A DNA stretch of 64,000 nucleotides from positions 186,001 to 250,000 of the forward strand of contig NZ_CP087997.1 in the NCBI RefSeq assembly GCF_021044565.1, written 5' to 3'. The first letter of the stretch is position 1; every line of letters begins with the position of its first letter. Both the position numbers and the translations under genes were made by a program. Below the pieces are notes generated by a model. It had not been told where the DNA came from. It made no database searches and saw only the letters and a program-made list of their open reading frames with translations. The stretch comes from Subtercola endophyticus. GTDB taxonomy: Bacteria > Actinomycetota > Actinomycetes > Actinomycetales > Microbacteriaceae. Below, piece by piece: positions 21,008 to 30,110 of this stretch.

Positions 21008-21949
21008 GTGGCAGAAGCCGTCACCGGGCAGCAGTTCACGCTGCGGTATGCCTCCGCCGAGCATCCGCAGGCCGCCGAATCGACCGCCATCGTCACCGAA
21101 CTGGCCGCGTCCCTTCGCCAGCTGGTGCTCGAGGGCGTCGAATCGGTCGAAACGCACTCGGCGGGGGTTCTGCCCCCCATGGGCGCCGGAATCGTGCTCG
21201 TGCCCTGGCCCAACAGAATCGCGGATGCCCGCTGGATTCTCGACGGAAAGCCCCAGCAACTCGACATCACCGAACCGGCGACGGGCAACGCGATTCACGG
21301 GCTGCTGCGCAACACGGCCTACCTGCTCACCGACTCGGCCGAGAACTCGGTGACGCTCAGTGCCACGGTGTTTCCGCAGCACGGTTACCCGTTTCTGCTC
21401 GACACGAGTGTGCAGTACCTGCTCGACGACAGCGGACTCACGGTGACGCACCGACTGCACAACCGAGGCACCGCAGCCGCCCCGGTGGCGGTCGGAGCGC
21501 ATCCGTATCTGCGGGTCGGTGACGTGCCCATCGAAGACCTCGTGCTGACGGTCGACGCCGGTACGCAGTTCGAAGTGGATGCCCGGGCGATTCCCACCGC
21601 CGAAGTCAGCCTCGACGGGTCGGCCTTCGACCTGCGGGCAGGGCGCCCCATCGGCGGTCTCGCCATCGACCACGGATACGGCTCGGTCGGCTTCACTGAC
21701 GGCATCGCGGTGCACTCGGTGACCGCCCCTGACGGTTCGGGCACCGAACTGTGGGGCGACGAGAGCTTCGCTTTTGTACAGGTGTATACGCCGCACAACT
21801 TTCCCCGCGAGTCGGGGCCGGGTTACGCGGTGGCGATCGAGCCGATGACGGCGCCCGCAAATGCGTTCAACACGGGGGAGGGCCTTCGCTGGCTCGAGCC
21901 CGGTGAGACGTTCACGGCGAGCTGGGGCATTCGGCACCGCTCGGCGTAG
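21008..21949 (+). CDS. Aldose 1-epimerase family protein
   Basis: A 313-residue galactose-mutarotase-like protein. Family motifs visible are VPWPNRIADARW, GNAIHGLLRNTAY (catalytic-His region), a GAHPYLRVGD segment, and EPMTAPANAFNTGEGLRWLEPGE near the end. It would interconvert sugar anomers in the cytoplasm; the exact sugar is unclear. It starts with GTG 8 bases after glyA and is probably co-transcribed, though no functional link is obvious. Confidence 0.9.
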   Translation: MAEAVTGQQFTLRYASAEHPQAAESTAIVTELAASLRQLVLEGVESVETHSAGVLPPMGAGIVLVPWPNRIADARWILDGKPQQLDITEPATGNAIHGLLRNTAYLLTDSAENSVTLSATVFPQHGYPFLLDTSVQYLLDDSGLTVTHRLHNRGTAAAPVAVGAHPYLRVGDVPIEDLVLTVDAGTQFEVDARAIPTAEVSLDGSAFDLRAGRPIGGLAIDHGYGSVGFTDGIAVHSVTAPDGSGTELWGDESFAFVQVYTPHNFPRESGPGYAVAIEPMTAPANAFNTGEGLRWLEPGETFTASWGIRHRSA

Positions 21950-22075
21950 CCCCCACCCCACTCGGCAGCCCGCGAGAGCGACTCTCCCGGACGAGAGGAG
22001 CCGCCGCGCCCATCGCTTTCGACCGGAAACGTCGCGCTCACTCGACTAACGATGTTGCGCGGTCGGAGACAGCAA

Positions 22076-22104
22076 AGGGCCGGCCCCCTCGGGGAGCCGG
22101 CCCT
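22076..22104 (+). terminator. Hairpin terminator between convergent genes
   Basis: AGGGCCGGC (22076-22084) pairs perfectly with GCCGGCCCT (22096-22104), and the inner CCCC/GGGG can extend the stem. A CTTCT tract follows. It serves the glyA-epimerase transcript and perhaps the opposite small gene. Confidence 0.75.
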
Positions 22105-22119
22105 CTTCTGTTCGAAAGG

Positions 22120-22356
22120 TCAGTTCTCGACGTTCGGCGGAGTCGCGTCGACCTCGCCCACGAAGTTGTACGGAATCGGTTCGACGGTGCCTTCGCCGAG
22201 GGCCCAGGTACGAACGGAGGTGGCGCCGTCGGCCTCGAAGGTGAGTTCGACGAGATCTTGGTAGGCCCCGTCGACGTACGGCAGTTCGATGACCTCGGCG
22301 TTGCCGACGGTTGTCGGGCCGATGAGTTCTGCTTTGTAGGTGCGTTCGTCGGTCAT
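22120..22356 (-). CDS. Small hypothetical protein
   Basis: A 78-residue soluble, acidic protein of unknown function, with an AAGGAAG ribosome site before the ATG. Segments such as GNAEVIELPYVDGAYQDLVELTFEADG suggest an all-beta fold. It has no membrane segment or signal peptide. It is divergent from the glutathione peroxidase gene and convergent with the aldose epimerase. Confidence 0.6.
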   Translation of the reverse strand: MTDERTYKAELIGPTTVGNAEVIELPYVDGAYQDLVELTFEADGATSVRTWALGEGTVEPIPYNFVGEVDATPPNVEN

Positions 22357-22529
22357 AGCTTCCTTGCTCTTCTCATGTGCTCTGTGCGCGTCGCTGCGTA
22401 TTCCCAAGCGTAAGGGGCACGCGGCGGGCGCGTAAGGGGCCCCGGTTGCACGTTCTCTCAAAATATCGGTGCAGCACTTCGAATAAACTAGTGGTGTAGC
22501 GACCGCACCGGTCGCGGTGAGGGTGAACG

Positions 22530-23024
22530 ATGACGTCGACGCTGTATGACATTGAATTCCAGACCGCCGAGGGTGAAACAACCACCCTCGACGCCTATCG
22601 CGACAAGGTGGTGCTGGTCGTGAACGTGGCATCGAAGTGCGGCCTCACGCCGCAGTACGCCGACCTGCAAGAACTGCAGCGCAGCTACGCCGACCGCGGT
22701 TTCAGCGTCGTCGGTTTTCCGTGCAATCAGTTCAATGGGCAGGAGCCGGGCACCGACGCCGAGATTCAGGAGTTCTGCTCCACGACCTTCGGCGTCGACT
22801 TTCCGGTCTTCTCGAAGATCGAGGTCAACGGCGAGGGCCGGCACCCGCTGTATTCCGAGCTCGCCGAGGCTCAGGATGCCGCGGGCGAGGCCGGTGACGT
22901 GCAGTGGAACTTCGAGAAGTTCTTGATTGCGCCCGGGGGAACGGTCGTCTCCCGGCTGCGGCCCCGCACCGCCCCGAGCGACCCGGAGTTCGTTGCTCTG
23001 ATCGAAGAGAATCTACCCGCCTGA
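22530..23024 (+). CDS. Glutathione peroxidase family thiol peroxidase
   Basis: A 164-residue peroxidase. The peroxidatic cysteine is Cys37 in NVASKCGLTPQY, and the catalytic partners Gln71 (NQFNGQEPG) and Trp126-Asn127 (WNFEKFLI) are present. Cys83 could be the resolving cysteine. Actinobacteria generally lack glutathione, so thioredoxin- or mycothiol-linked reduction of peroxides is more likely. It is followed after 25 bases by an MFS exporter. Confidence 0.93.
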   Translation: MTSTLYDIEFQTAEGETTTLDAYRDKVVLVVNVASKCGLTPQYADLQELQRSYADRGFSVVGFPCNQFNGQEPGTDAEIQEFCSTTFGVDFPVFSKIEVNGEGRHPLYSELAEAQDAAGEAGDVQWNFEKFLIAPGGTVVSRLRPRTAPSDPEFVALIEENLPA

Positions 23025-23049
23025 CTTCGCGCGCTGCCATACTCTCTGC

Positions 23050-24687
23050 ATGAGTAAGTGGGGCGCTGTCATCATTCTGGGTTTGGCGCAGTTCGTCATG
23101 GTGCTCGACAGCACCGTGATGAACGTGTCGATCTCGACGGTCGTGAAAGATCTCGACACGTCGGTCGCGGCCATGCAGGGTGCCATCACGTTCTACACCC
23201 TCACCATGGCCGCGATGATGCTGCTCGGCGCGAAGCTCGGCGACATCTGGGGTCGCCGCCGCGCCTTCGTCATCGGTGCGATCGTGTACGCGCTCGGATC
23301 GCTGATCACGGGGCTGGCGCCCAACATCGTGATGCTCTTTCTCGGCTGGTCGGTCATCGAGGGTTTGGGCGCGGTATTGGTCATCCCGGCCATCGCCGCG
23401 CTTGTCGCCAACAACTACCAGGGCCGTGATCGCGTCACCGCGTATGCAATCATCGGTGCCATCTCCGGTGGCGCCGTGGCTGCCGGGCCGCTGATCGGTG
23501 GATTCGTCACCACCTACTTCAGCTGGCGATACGTCTTCTTCGGCGAAGTGGCCATCATGGTCGTGGTGCTGCTGCTGTGCCGGCGCGTCACCGACAGCAG
23601 CGTGCCGCAGAAAATCCGAGTGGATGTTCTGAGCGTTCTGCTCTCGGCGCTCGGCCTCGTGGCGGTCGTCTTCGGAATGCTGCAGAGCAAGACGTGGGGC
23701 TGGATTCTGCCGAACCACCCGCCCGAGATCGGCGGAAACCCGGTCGAGCCGCTCGGGTTGTCGCTCGTTCCCTACTTCATCGTGGGCGGCGCGGCGTTGC
23801 TGTGGCTCTTCATTGTGCGCCAGCGGTACCTTGTGCGAACGAACCGGCCGCCACTGGTGCACGTCTCGATGTTCTCGATCGCGCAGCTTCGAGCGGGACT
23901 CTCGGTGCTTGCTGCGCAGTACGCCATCACCGCGGCCATCTTCTTCATGATTCCGGTCTACCTGCAGATGACGCTCGGGCTCGACGCGCTGAGCACTGGG
24001 CTGAAGATCTTTCCGCTCTCGATTTCGCTCATCGTGTTCTCGATTGTCGGAACCCGGCTGACGGCGATCTGGTCACCGCGCCGCATCGTGCGACTCGGTC
24101 AGATCATCTTGATCGGGGCGTCGCTCTTCTTGCTCTCGTCGGTGTCGCTCGACCTCAAATCGGTGCCGTTCGCCGTGGGGATGTTCTTCGCCGGCGCCGC
24201 CCTCGGCCTGCTGGCTTCGCAGCTGGGCAACGTGAACATGTCGGCGGTCACCGAAGAGCAGACCAGCGAGGTCGGCGGCCTGCAGGGAGTGTTTCAGAAC
24301 CTCGGTTCGTCACTCGGAACCGCGCTGATCGGCTCGGTGCTGATCGGGTCGCTGGCCTCGGGATTTCTGGGTGCCGTCAGCTCGAGCGACCTGCCCAGCA
24401 CGGTGAAGTCGCAGGTCAGCGACAGCACTCAATCGGGCGTGGAGATCGTGCCGGTGACGACGGTGACGGCCATCGCCGAAAAGGCTGGTGTGACGAGTGC
24501 TCAGGCCGCTCAAGTGGAATCGCTGTACGGCGACTCTCAAGTGTCGGCGCTGCGGCTGTCGTTTTTCGTGCTCACCGTGATCGCCATCGTCTCGCTGTTG
24601 TTCTCGAAGAACATTCCGACCCAGTTGGTCGGGGGAGAAGGCGGTGGCCGCTCGAAACGGCGCCGACCTGAAACCGCGACGACCTGA
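23050..24687 (+). CDS. MFS transporter, DHA2 (EmrB/QacA-like) family
   Basis: A 545-residue transporter with about fourteen membrane segments. Motif D1 LGLAQFVMVLDSTVMNVSIS opens the protein and motif A (GAKLGDIWGRRRAFVIG) follows helix 2, both typical of DHA2 proton-coupled multidrug exporters. A large loop lies between the last two helices, followed by a basic tail. A short tandem repeat (CGATGACCTGAAACGG) straddles and follows the stop. The substrate is unknown. Confidence 0.92.
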   Translation: MSKWGAVIILGLAQFVMVLDSTVMNVSISTVVKDLDTSVAAMQGAITFYTLTMAAMMLLGAKLGDIWGRRRAFVIGAIVYALGSLITGLAPNIVMLFLGWSVIEGLGAVLVIPAIAALVANNYQGRDRVTAYAIIGAISGGAVAAGPLIGGFVTTYFSWRYVFFGEVAIMVVVLLLCRRVTDSSVPQKIRVDVLSVLLSALGLVAVVFGMLQSKTWGWILPNHPPEIGGNPVEPLGLSLVPYFIVGGAALLWLFIVRQRYLVRTNRPPLVHVSMFSIAQLRAGLSVLAAQYAITAAIFFMIPVYLQMTLGLDALSTGLKIFPLSISLIVFSIVGTRLTAIWSPRRIVRLGQIILIGASLFLLSSVSLDLKSVPFAVGMFFAGAALGLLASQLGNVNMSAVTEEQTSEVGGLQGVFQNLGSSLGTALIGSVLIGSLASGFLGAVSSSDLPSTVKSQVSDSTQSGVEIVPVTTVTAIAEKAGVTSAQAAQVESLYGDSQVSALRLSFFVLTVIAIVSLLFSKNIPTQLVGGEGGGRSKRRRPETATT

Positions 24688-24716
24688 AACGGCGATGACC
24701 TGAAACGGCGATGACC

Positions 24717-24998
24717 TCAGACGGCGACGTCGGCGGAGGGCGCGGGCCGGTAGAACCGGCAGATCGCTGAAGCGGCGATGGCGAGTGCGAGAGGCAACGC
24801 GCAGAACACCAGCAGGTCGGAGGTCTGCAGCTCGCCTCGTGTCGTCGCGTTCAACAACAGGCCAAGCGCGCTGATGATCGCGGCGTCGAGGGCGAGCACG
24901 ATGGCGATCCGGTTGCCGTCTCGAAAGCTGTAGACGGCGGCGCCGAGGCTCGCGAAGAAGATGACGAGCGACACCAAGAAAGACCAGAGCGAGATCAC
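24717..24998 (-). CDS. Small membrane protein, hypothetical
   Basis: A 93-residue protein with three hydrophobic segments (about residues 4-24, 31-50 and 60-83). No family was recognised. It is convergent with the DHA2 exporter, and a 29-base gap separates their stops. The base composition is normal for the region. Confidence 0.55.
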   Translation of the reverse strand: MISLWSFLVSLVIFFASLGAAVYSFRDGNRIAIVLALDAAIISALGLLLNATTRGELQTSDLLVFCALPLALAIAASAICRFYRPAPSADVAV

Positions 24999-25027
24999 GA
25001 GGTCAGCCTAGCAACAGCGGCGCGTGG

Positions 25028-25288
25028 TCAGCAGTCCGGCAGGTCGAGCAGATTGTTGCGCGGGCTGTCGTCGAGGTCGGCTCGCAGATAGCCGCCGCCC
25101 GCGTCGACGGCGTGCAGTACGGTGGCGCGGCGGGTGGGCCACGACACCACATACGTGCATCCGCCCACCTCGATGTCGAGAATGGCGTCGGCCGCCGAGA
25201 TCAGCACTCCGGGCTGGTCTTCGCAGCCGAAGTGGGTGACGTACCCGTTTGCGCTTTTTCGAGTTGCTGTGACACGACGAACAGTCAT
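25028..25288 (-). CDS. DUF3892-like small protein
   Basis: An 86-residue protein. The ATG at 25288 gives MTVRRVTATRKSANGYVTHFG, which with the following CTYVVSWPTRRATV segment resembles the DUF3892 family (short beta-rich proteins of unknown role). It has three cysteines, one at the C-terminus. The family assignment is by eye. Confidence 0.6.
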   Translation of the reverse strand: MTVRRVTATRKSANGYVTHFGCEDQPGVLISAADAILDIEVGGCTYVVSWPTRRATVLHAVDAGGGYLRADLDDSPRNNLLDLPDC

Positions 25289-25468
25289 GGTGTGTGCTCC
25301 CGTTAGCCCGGGGCCCGCGTACTTCGCGCGGGCTCTCGTGAAACACCACAGTAGAACTTTCTCTGGCACCCGCAACCCGATCGGCAGCTGTCTGAGAGCT
25401 CACTCAGCCGCTCGTAACGTAAACCGACACAATGAGGTACGACGTCGATCGGCAGAACAGAGGTGCAC

Positions 25469-26530
25469 ATGCCCGGTGAACGAGTGCTGGTGACCGGAGG
25501 CACGGGGTTCATTGCCGCGCGCTGTATTGTGCAGCTGCTGGAGGCCGGGTACCGGGTTCGCACCACCGTTCGCGACGCGTCTCGCGAGCCGGCGGTGCGT
25601 GCGCTGGCGGCCGCGGCCGACGTGACGGGCGCCGCCGCCGGCGCCGACCGGCTCGAGATAGTCGAAGCGCACCTTCTGTCGAACTCGGGCTGGCCCGAAG
25701 CCGTCGCCGACTGCCGCTACGTGCTGCACGTGGCATCACCGTTTCCGCTCACCTCGCCCACGAACGAAAACGATCTTGTGGTTCCGGCCCGGCAGGGTGC
25801 TCTGCGTGTACTGCGGGCCTCGCGAGACGCCGGAGTCGAACGCGTGGTACTGACCTCCTCGTTCGCCGCCGTGGGGTACGGGCGAGCCGATCCGGGCCGC
25901 CCCTACACCGAAGACGACTGGAGCGATCTGAGCGCAACGTCGACGGGCGAGGTTACGCCCTACATGAAGTCGAAGACGCTCGCCGAGCGCGCGGCCTGGG
26001 CTTTCATGTCGAAAGAGGGCGGTGCGCTCGAACTGGCGGTTGTGAATCCGGTCGCCGTCTTCGGCCCACTGCTGGGGCCGAAGCTCTCGAGCTCGGTCGC
26101 CCTCGTGCTGAGCCTGCTGCGCGGCGACGTGCCTGCGGTTCCGCACATGTTCACCTCTGCCGTCGATGTGCGCGACGTCGCCGATCTGCATCTGCGGGCC
26201 ATGACGCATCCGGATGCCCGGGGCGAACGATTTCTCGCCGTGACCGGTTCGCCGCTCAGCTATCTGCAGCTCGCGCACCTGCTTCGTTCGAGGCTGGGTG
26301 AAACGGCTTCTCGCGTGCCGAAGCGGCAGTTGCCCGATTGGATGGTGTCGCTCATGGCCCCGTTCACCCCGCAGCTCGAAGAAATCCGCCCGCTGCTCGG
26401 TTTGTCGAAGCCCGCAAGCAACGCCAAGGCGAAACGGATGCTCGGCTGGGCGCCGCGCCCGAACATCGAGGCCATTCTCGCTTCGGCCGAGAGTCTCGTC
26501 GAGCTCGGTCTCGTTCCGCGCAGGCCCTGA
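25469..26530 (+). CDS. NAD-dependent epimerase/dehydratase, dihydroflavonol reductase-like
   Basis: A 353-residue extended short-chain dehydrogenase. The Rossmann motif VLVTGGTGFIAARC starts at residue 5, SSFAAVGYG carries the Ser region, and YMKSK is the YxxxK active site. The VASPFPLTSP segment is typical of 4-dihydromethyl-trisporate/dihydroflavonol-4-reductase-like enzymes. I chose the ATG at 25469 because AGAGG lies five bases upstream. The natural substrate is unknown. Confidence 0.87.
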   Translation: MPGERVLVTGGTGFIAARCIVQLLEAGYRVRTTVRDASREPAVRALAAAADVTGAAAGADRLEIVEAHLLSNSGWPEAVADCRYVLHVASPFPLTSPTNENDLVVPARQGALRVLRASRDAGVERVVLTSSFAAVGYGRADPGRPYTEDDWSDLSATSTGEVTPYMKSKTLAERAAWAFMSKEGGALELAVVNPVAVFGPLLGPKLSSSVALVLSLLRGDVPAVPHMFTSAVDVRDVADLHLRAMTHPDARGERFLAVTGSPLSYLQLAHLLRSRLGETASRVPKRQLPDWMVSLMAPFTPQLEEIRPLLGLSKPASNAKAKRMLGWAPRPNIEAILASAESLVELGLVPRRP

Positions 26531-26573
26531 CGCTCGCCCTCTCGAGACCCGGTGGGGGAGTCAGGCGTCAGGG
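26525..26573. terminator. Possible bidirectional terminator
   Basis: CCCTGACGC (26525-26533) and GCGTCAGGG (26565-26573) form a 9-bp inverted repeat with a 31-base loop, spanning the stop of the epimerase gene and lying just before the stop of the opposite-strand reductase. The long loop makes it a weak call. Confidence 0.4.
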
Positions 26574-26575
26574 GG

Positions 26576-27535
26576 TCAGGGCGTGAGTACGAGGCGTTGC
26601 GTCGCGGTTGTGGGCTCGGCCCAGACCGCCTCGACTTCGGAGAGCGGCCTCGCCACGACGGTGAGGGTGAACGCGCCTGCGACGATCTGCTCGACCAGCG
26701 AGGGGAGCGTGGCGAGAATTCCGCGCGCGCTCGCCGAACCCTGCCCGCTGCCGAGAAAGTGCACGTTCGCCTGGCGCAAGACGGCTGACGGCAGGGCGAT
26801 CGATTCTCCCGCAACCGCCCCGATCTGCACCCACGAGAGCAGGCGGGCGCGATCGTCGCGCCCGCGCACCAGCGGCAGGATGGCCGCCTCGGCCGGCGCA
26901 CCCCACAGGTAGTCGAGCACGACGTCGACGTTCGCCGCTTTCGCCTCGAGCTCTGCGGCGACCACGTCGGGCGCGGCAGCGATGTCGATGGTGATATCGG
27001 CACCGAGCGCCGGCAATGAAGCGAGCCGCGCCTCGCCACGCCCCGCCGCGATCACGGTGCTCGCCCCGAGGTGCTTGGCGACCTGAATCGCGAGCTGGCC
27101 GGCTGATCCGGTGGCCCCGAGAATCAGCACGGATTGGCCGGGCTCGAACGAGATTCTGTTCTTCAGCGCGACCCACGACGACATGGCGGGGTTCATCGCA
27201 GCCGCGAGCAGCAGCGGGTCGGCATCCGTCGGCAGGGCGACGCTGCGCCGCGCGTCGATCACCGTCTTCTCGGCCAGGGCGCCGTACAGCGTGTCGGGCA
27301 GGATGAAATAGGCCAGTGATCCGTCTGCCCGCCGCGCCACCCCGTCGATGCCCGGAATGAGCGGAAGCTCGTCTGTCGACGTGTAGTGCGACCCCGCCGC
27401 CTGAGAGCGCACTCGCGGATGCAGCCCCGATGCGATGACCGTGACCAGCTCTTCGTCTGCACTCGCCGGCACCGGTTCGGCGAACTCTTGGTACCGCGGT
27501 GGCTGACCGAAGGTGTTCACGACTGCGGCGTGCAT
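26576..27535 (-). CDS. Quinone oxidoreductase-like MDR protein
   Basis: A 319-residue medium-chain dehydrogenase/reductase. The nucleotide-binding motif is LGATGSAGQLAIQVAKHLGAS (about residues 139-159), and the GroES-like N-terminus lacks the zinc-binding cysteines, as in zeta-crystallin-type NADPH quinone reductases. It is divergent from a MarR regulator with a clear palindromic operator between them, so it is probably repressed by MarR and induced by electrophiles or phenolics. Confidence 0.88.
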   Translation of the reverse strand: MHAAVVNTFGQPPRYQEFAEPVPASADEELVTVIASGLHPRVRSQAAGSHYTSTDELPLIPGIDGVARRADGSLAYFILPDTLYGALAEKTVIDARRSVALPTDADPLLLAAAMNPAMSSWVALKNRISFEPGQSVLILGATGSAGQLAIQVAKHLGASTVIAAGRGEARLASLPALGADITIDIAAAPDVVAAELEAKAANVDVVLDYLWGAPAEAAILPLVRGRDDRARLLSWVQIGAVAGESIALPSAVLRQANVHFLGSGQGSASARGILATLPSLVEQIVAGAFTLTVVARPLSEVEAVWAEPTTATQRLVLTP

Positions 27536-27558
27536 GCTGGTCTTCTTTCGTCGAGACT

Positions 27559-27597
27559 AGTTGGTGATGCAAACTATATTACTTTGTGTCACCAACT
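27559..27597. promoter_or_regulatory. MarR-type operator in divergent promoter
   Basis: AGTTGGTGA (27559-27567) and TCACCAACT (27589-27597) form a perfect 9-bp inverted repeat around an AT-rich core (TATATT). It lies between the reductase start (27535) and the marR start (27618), where one repressor could control both directions. Confidence 0.75.
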
Positions 27598-27617
27598 AAA
27601 TCAACTACGATGGGTGT

Positions 27618-28052
27618 ATGCCAGCACCGGTCACCTCGCCCACGGTCGACGCCCTCGTGCAGTTGAGTTTCGCCGTGCATCTCGCTCTCACCCGCATCGC
27701 AGGGCAGTTCGACCTCTCGGTCACCCAACTCCGTCTGCTCGGAATTCTGCGCGATCGCACCCCGAGCATGGCGGCCATCGCCGACTTTCTCGAGCTCGAT
27801 CGTTCGTCGATCTCGGGCCTCGTCGACCGTGCCGAACGCCGAGGCCTCGTGGCGCGGCGTGCGTCGACAGTGGATGCCCGGGTCATCCTCGTCGAAGCGA
27901 CACCCGAGGGCCTGGCGGTCGGTGCGCAGATCGCTCAGGGCGTCTCATCGGCGCTCGAGCAGCTGATCGGCGACGCCACCCCCGCCGACATCGACGCCGT
28001 GGTGCGCCTCGCGGCCTCCCTTCAGGCCCGCGCCGACCGCGACATGACCTGA
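27618..28052 (+). CDS. MarR family transcriptional regulator
   Basis: A 144-residue winged-helix regulator. The DNA-binding part is about residues 35-95 (LSVTQLRLLGILRDRTPSMAAIADFLELDRSSISGLVDRAERRGLVAR), with the conserved DxR wing (STVDARVILVEATPEG). It is divergent from the MDR reductase and shares an operator with it, implying autoregulation and local control. Confidence 0.92.
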   Translation: MPAPVTSPTVDALVQLSFAVHLALTRIAGQFDLSVTQLRLLGILRDRTPSMAAIADFLELDRSSISGLVDRAERRGLVARRASTVDARVILVEATPEGLAVGAQIAQGVSSALEQLIGDATPADIDAVVRLAASLQARADRDMT

Positions 28053-28156
28053 GCCGTCTGTAGCCGTTCGGAGCGACGCGCGTATCGTCAGTGGAATTGC
28101 TGAGAAAACCTTCGGTTAGGTTGCGGTGAGCTCGCCTTTCATGAATCATTGAAGAC

Positions 28157-28345
28157 ATGACTCCGATCGTTACGCTCGTTCGCCCAGGCGACACGTCTCG
28201 CGAAGTTGTCGGCAATGATGGTCTCACTGACACTGAACGCGAGGAATTCGCTACGGCGTATCGCGAAGGCGTCGGTAGCCGGGTGATCAGCGCGTCTGCC
28301 TTGCGCCGTGCTGCCGAGCTACGCACGAAGCGTGCCGAAGGCTGA
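28157..28345 (+). CDS. Small protein, possible antitoxin-like partner
   Basis: A 62-residue charged, mostly helical protein. It was not recognised. It starts at an ATG after a weak GAAG site and its end overlaps the following GNAT gene by 14 bases or more. The size and overlap resemble the first gene of a GNAT-type toxin-antitoxin pair, but no ribbon-helix-helix or HTH motif is clear, so this is only a suggestion. Base composition here is lower in G+C than the flanks. Confidence 0.45.
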   Translation: MTPIVTLVRPGDTSREVVGNDGLTDTEREEFATAYREGVGSRVISASALRRAAELRTKRAEG

Positions 28346-28883
28346 GTCGTATAGCTGGGTAGACGCCGCGCCCGAACACGTCACTGCTCTGCAACACTTC
28401 ATTTGTGCCGATCCGCCGAAGGCCGCTTACGGTGGCTCACGCGAAAAGTACCACCCTCGTCCCTGGGAACTCGAAGTGCAGTCTGGTCTACGCGACCTGC
28501 GGCTTCCGCTGCCCGACAGTGAGCGATTGGTCATCGCACTCGACAGCGCGCATGAGGTCGCCGGAGCAGTGCGCCTGTCGTTCGATGTCACTGGCGAGCA
28601 GATGATGATCCTGGCAATAGCGACGCGCCACGATCTTCAGCGGCAAGGCATCGCGACAAGGGCACTGGAAATCGCCGTGGACATCATCGAACGCACCAGG
28701 GTCGCGTATGAGTTAAATTGCGATATCTGGGCCAAAATCCATCGTGAGAACCTTCGCAGTCAAAAGGTTTTTGCGGCGGCCGGGTTTGAATGGATCGAGT
28801 CGGTCGACGAGTCAGGGCTCGACTACTGGGCCAAACTCTTCGTTGCTCCCGACCCGCTTGGGCGCAAGGTTGCAGGTGTATAA
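28332..28883 (+). CDS. GNAT family N-acetyltransferase
   Basis: A 183-residue acetyltransferase with beta strand 4 / acetyl-CoA loop ILAIATRHDLQRQGIATRALE and a C-terminal NLRSQKVFAAAGFEWIE, the usual AAGFE ending. Starts at GTG 28332 or GTG 28308 are both possible; neither has a good ribosome site, which fits coupling to the overlapping small gene upstream. Codons such as TTA and ATA are more frequent than in neighbours, suggesting recent acquisition. It could be a stand-alone enzyme or a toxin. Confidence 0.7.
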   Translation: MPKAESYSWVDAAPEHVTALQHFICADPPKAAYGGSREKYHPRPWELEVQSGLRDLRLPLPDSERLVIALDSAHEVAGAVRLSFDVTGEQMMILAIATRHDLQRQGIATRALEIAVDIIERTRVAYELNCDIWAKIHRENLRSQKVFAAAGFEWIESVDESGLDYWAKLFVAPDPLGRKVAGV

Positions 28884-28920
28884 AGAGCAGAAGCCCACCG
28901 TACGAAGGAGTTCACTCGAC

Positions 28921-30030
28921 ATGTCTACCGATGAGGTTTCGTTGAGTTCTGCCGGCCCGCTGCTGTTCGCGCCCGAGGTCGCCGACGACGGCACGGCCGT
29001 ACTCTTCGTCTCCGACGTGTCGGCCGCAACGGTGTACGCGTTCGAGCTCGCGCCCGAGACACCCAACGCAGGCGAGTCGGATGTTCGGGTCGACCAGCTC
29101 GACGCGAAGCTGGCGTCGCTGCTCGGTGTTGAGCGCGGCGATGCGGTCATCAGAGGGATGGCCGTGCATCCCGTGTCGCGCTCGGTGTACCTGTCGATTG
29201 CGCGCGGGCACGGTGCCGAGGCCGGGCCGGCGCTCGTGCGAGTGGATGCCGACGGTTCTGTGACGGTGGCCGAGGTCGACGGGCTGACGGTCACGTCGTT
29301 CGAGCTCGACGACGCGCCCGACGCCGACGACGAGCGTCAAGACGTGTGGCTCGACGGCAGCGACGCCTCGGCGGCACCCCGCGAGATCTACGGCGTAGAG
29401 CTGAGCATCGCCCAGGTTCCCGCCCGCCGGTCGACCATCACCGACCTGGCCTGGGTCGACGGTTCGCTGTTCGTCGCCGGGCTCAGCGACGAGGAGTTCT
29501 CGTCGCGACTGCGGCGCGTCTCGTACCCGTTCGACGGTTCGGCGCGCGAGACGTCGGTCGAGATCTTTCACGTCGACCACGGAAAGTACGAGACGCAGTC
29601 GCCGATCCGTGCGCTCACGTCGTTCGACGGGGGAGCGGGCATTCTCGCCAGCTACACGTGTACTCCCGTCGTGCATTTCGATCTCGACGACCTCACCGAC
29701 GGCGCTCTGGTACGCGGGCGCACGGTGGCCGAACTCGGCCCGATGAACCAGCCCTTCAGCCTGCTTTCGTACGAGCGCGACGGCGAGGAGTTTCTGCTCG
29801 TGTCGAACACGCGGCATCCGCTGCTGAAGATCGCGGCGTCGTCGATCGCCGGTCAGGCAGCGCTGACCCAGCCGATGTCAGAAGACGGGGCGTCGATGGG
29901 TATTCCGCGCGAATCGCTGGATCACCCGGGCGTCACCTGGATGGCGAACCTCGACCGCAGCAACATCGTCGTGGTGCAGAACCTCGACGGCGAACTTCAC
30001 CTGCGCACGCTCGAGGCGGCCGTTCTCTGA
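28921..30030 (+). CDS. Beta-propeller-like protein of unknown function
   Basis: A 369-residue soluble protein, highly acidic, with recurring strand-turn patterns (AVLFVSDVSAATVYAFEL, GMAVHPVSRSVYLSIARG, DLAWVDGSLFVAGLSDE, FLLVSNTRHPLLKIA, VVVQNLDGELHLRTL) that suggest a six- or seven-bladed beta propeller. There is no signal peptide. AAGGAG lies upstream of the ATG at 28921. The following gene, 80 bases on, probably belongs with it. I do not recognise a named family or enzymatic motif. Confidence 0.65.
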   Translation: MSTDEVSLSSAGPLLFAPEVADDGTAVLFVSDVSAATVYAFELAPETPNAGESDVRVDQLDAKLASLLGVERGDAVIRGMAVHPVSRSVYLSIARGHGAEAGPALVRVDADGSVTVAEVDGLTVTSFELDDAPDADDERQDVWLDGSDASAAPREIYGVELSIAQVPARRSTITDLAWVDGSLFVAGLSDEEFSSRLRRVSYPFDGSARETSVEIFHVDHGKYETQSPIRALTSFDGGAGILASYTCTPVVHFDLDDLTDGALVRGRTVAELGPMNQPFSLLSYERDGEEFLLVSNTRHPLLKIAASSIAGQAALTQPMSEDGASMGIPRESLDHPGVTWMANLDRSNIVVVQNLDGELHLRTLEAAVL

Positions 30031-30110
30031 GGCACCCGAGCGAGTCGCGCGTCGACGGGCCGGGCTCCGCGCCCGCGCCTGCGCCGGCGCCCGCGCTTCG
30101 GGCCGAGTGG

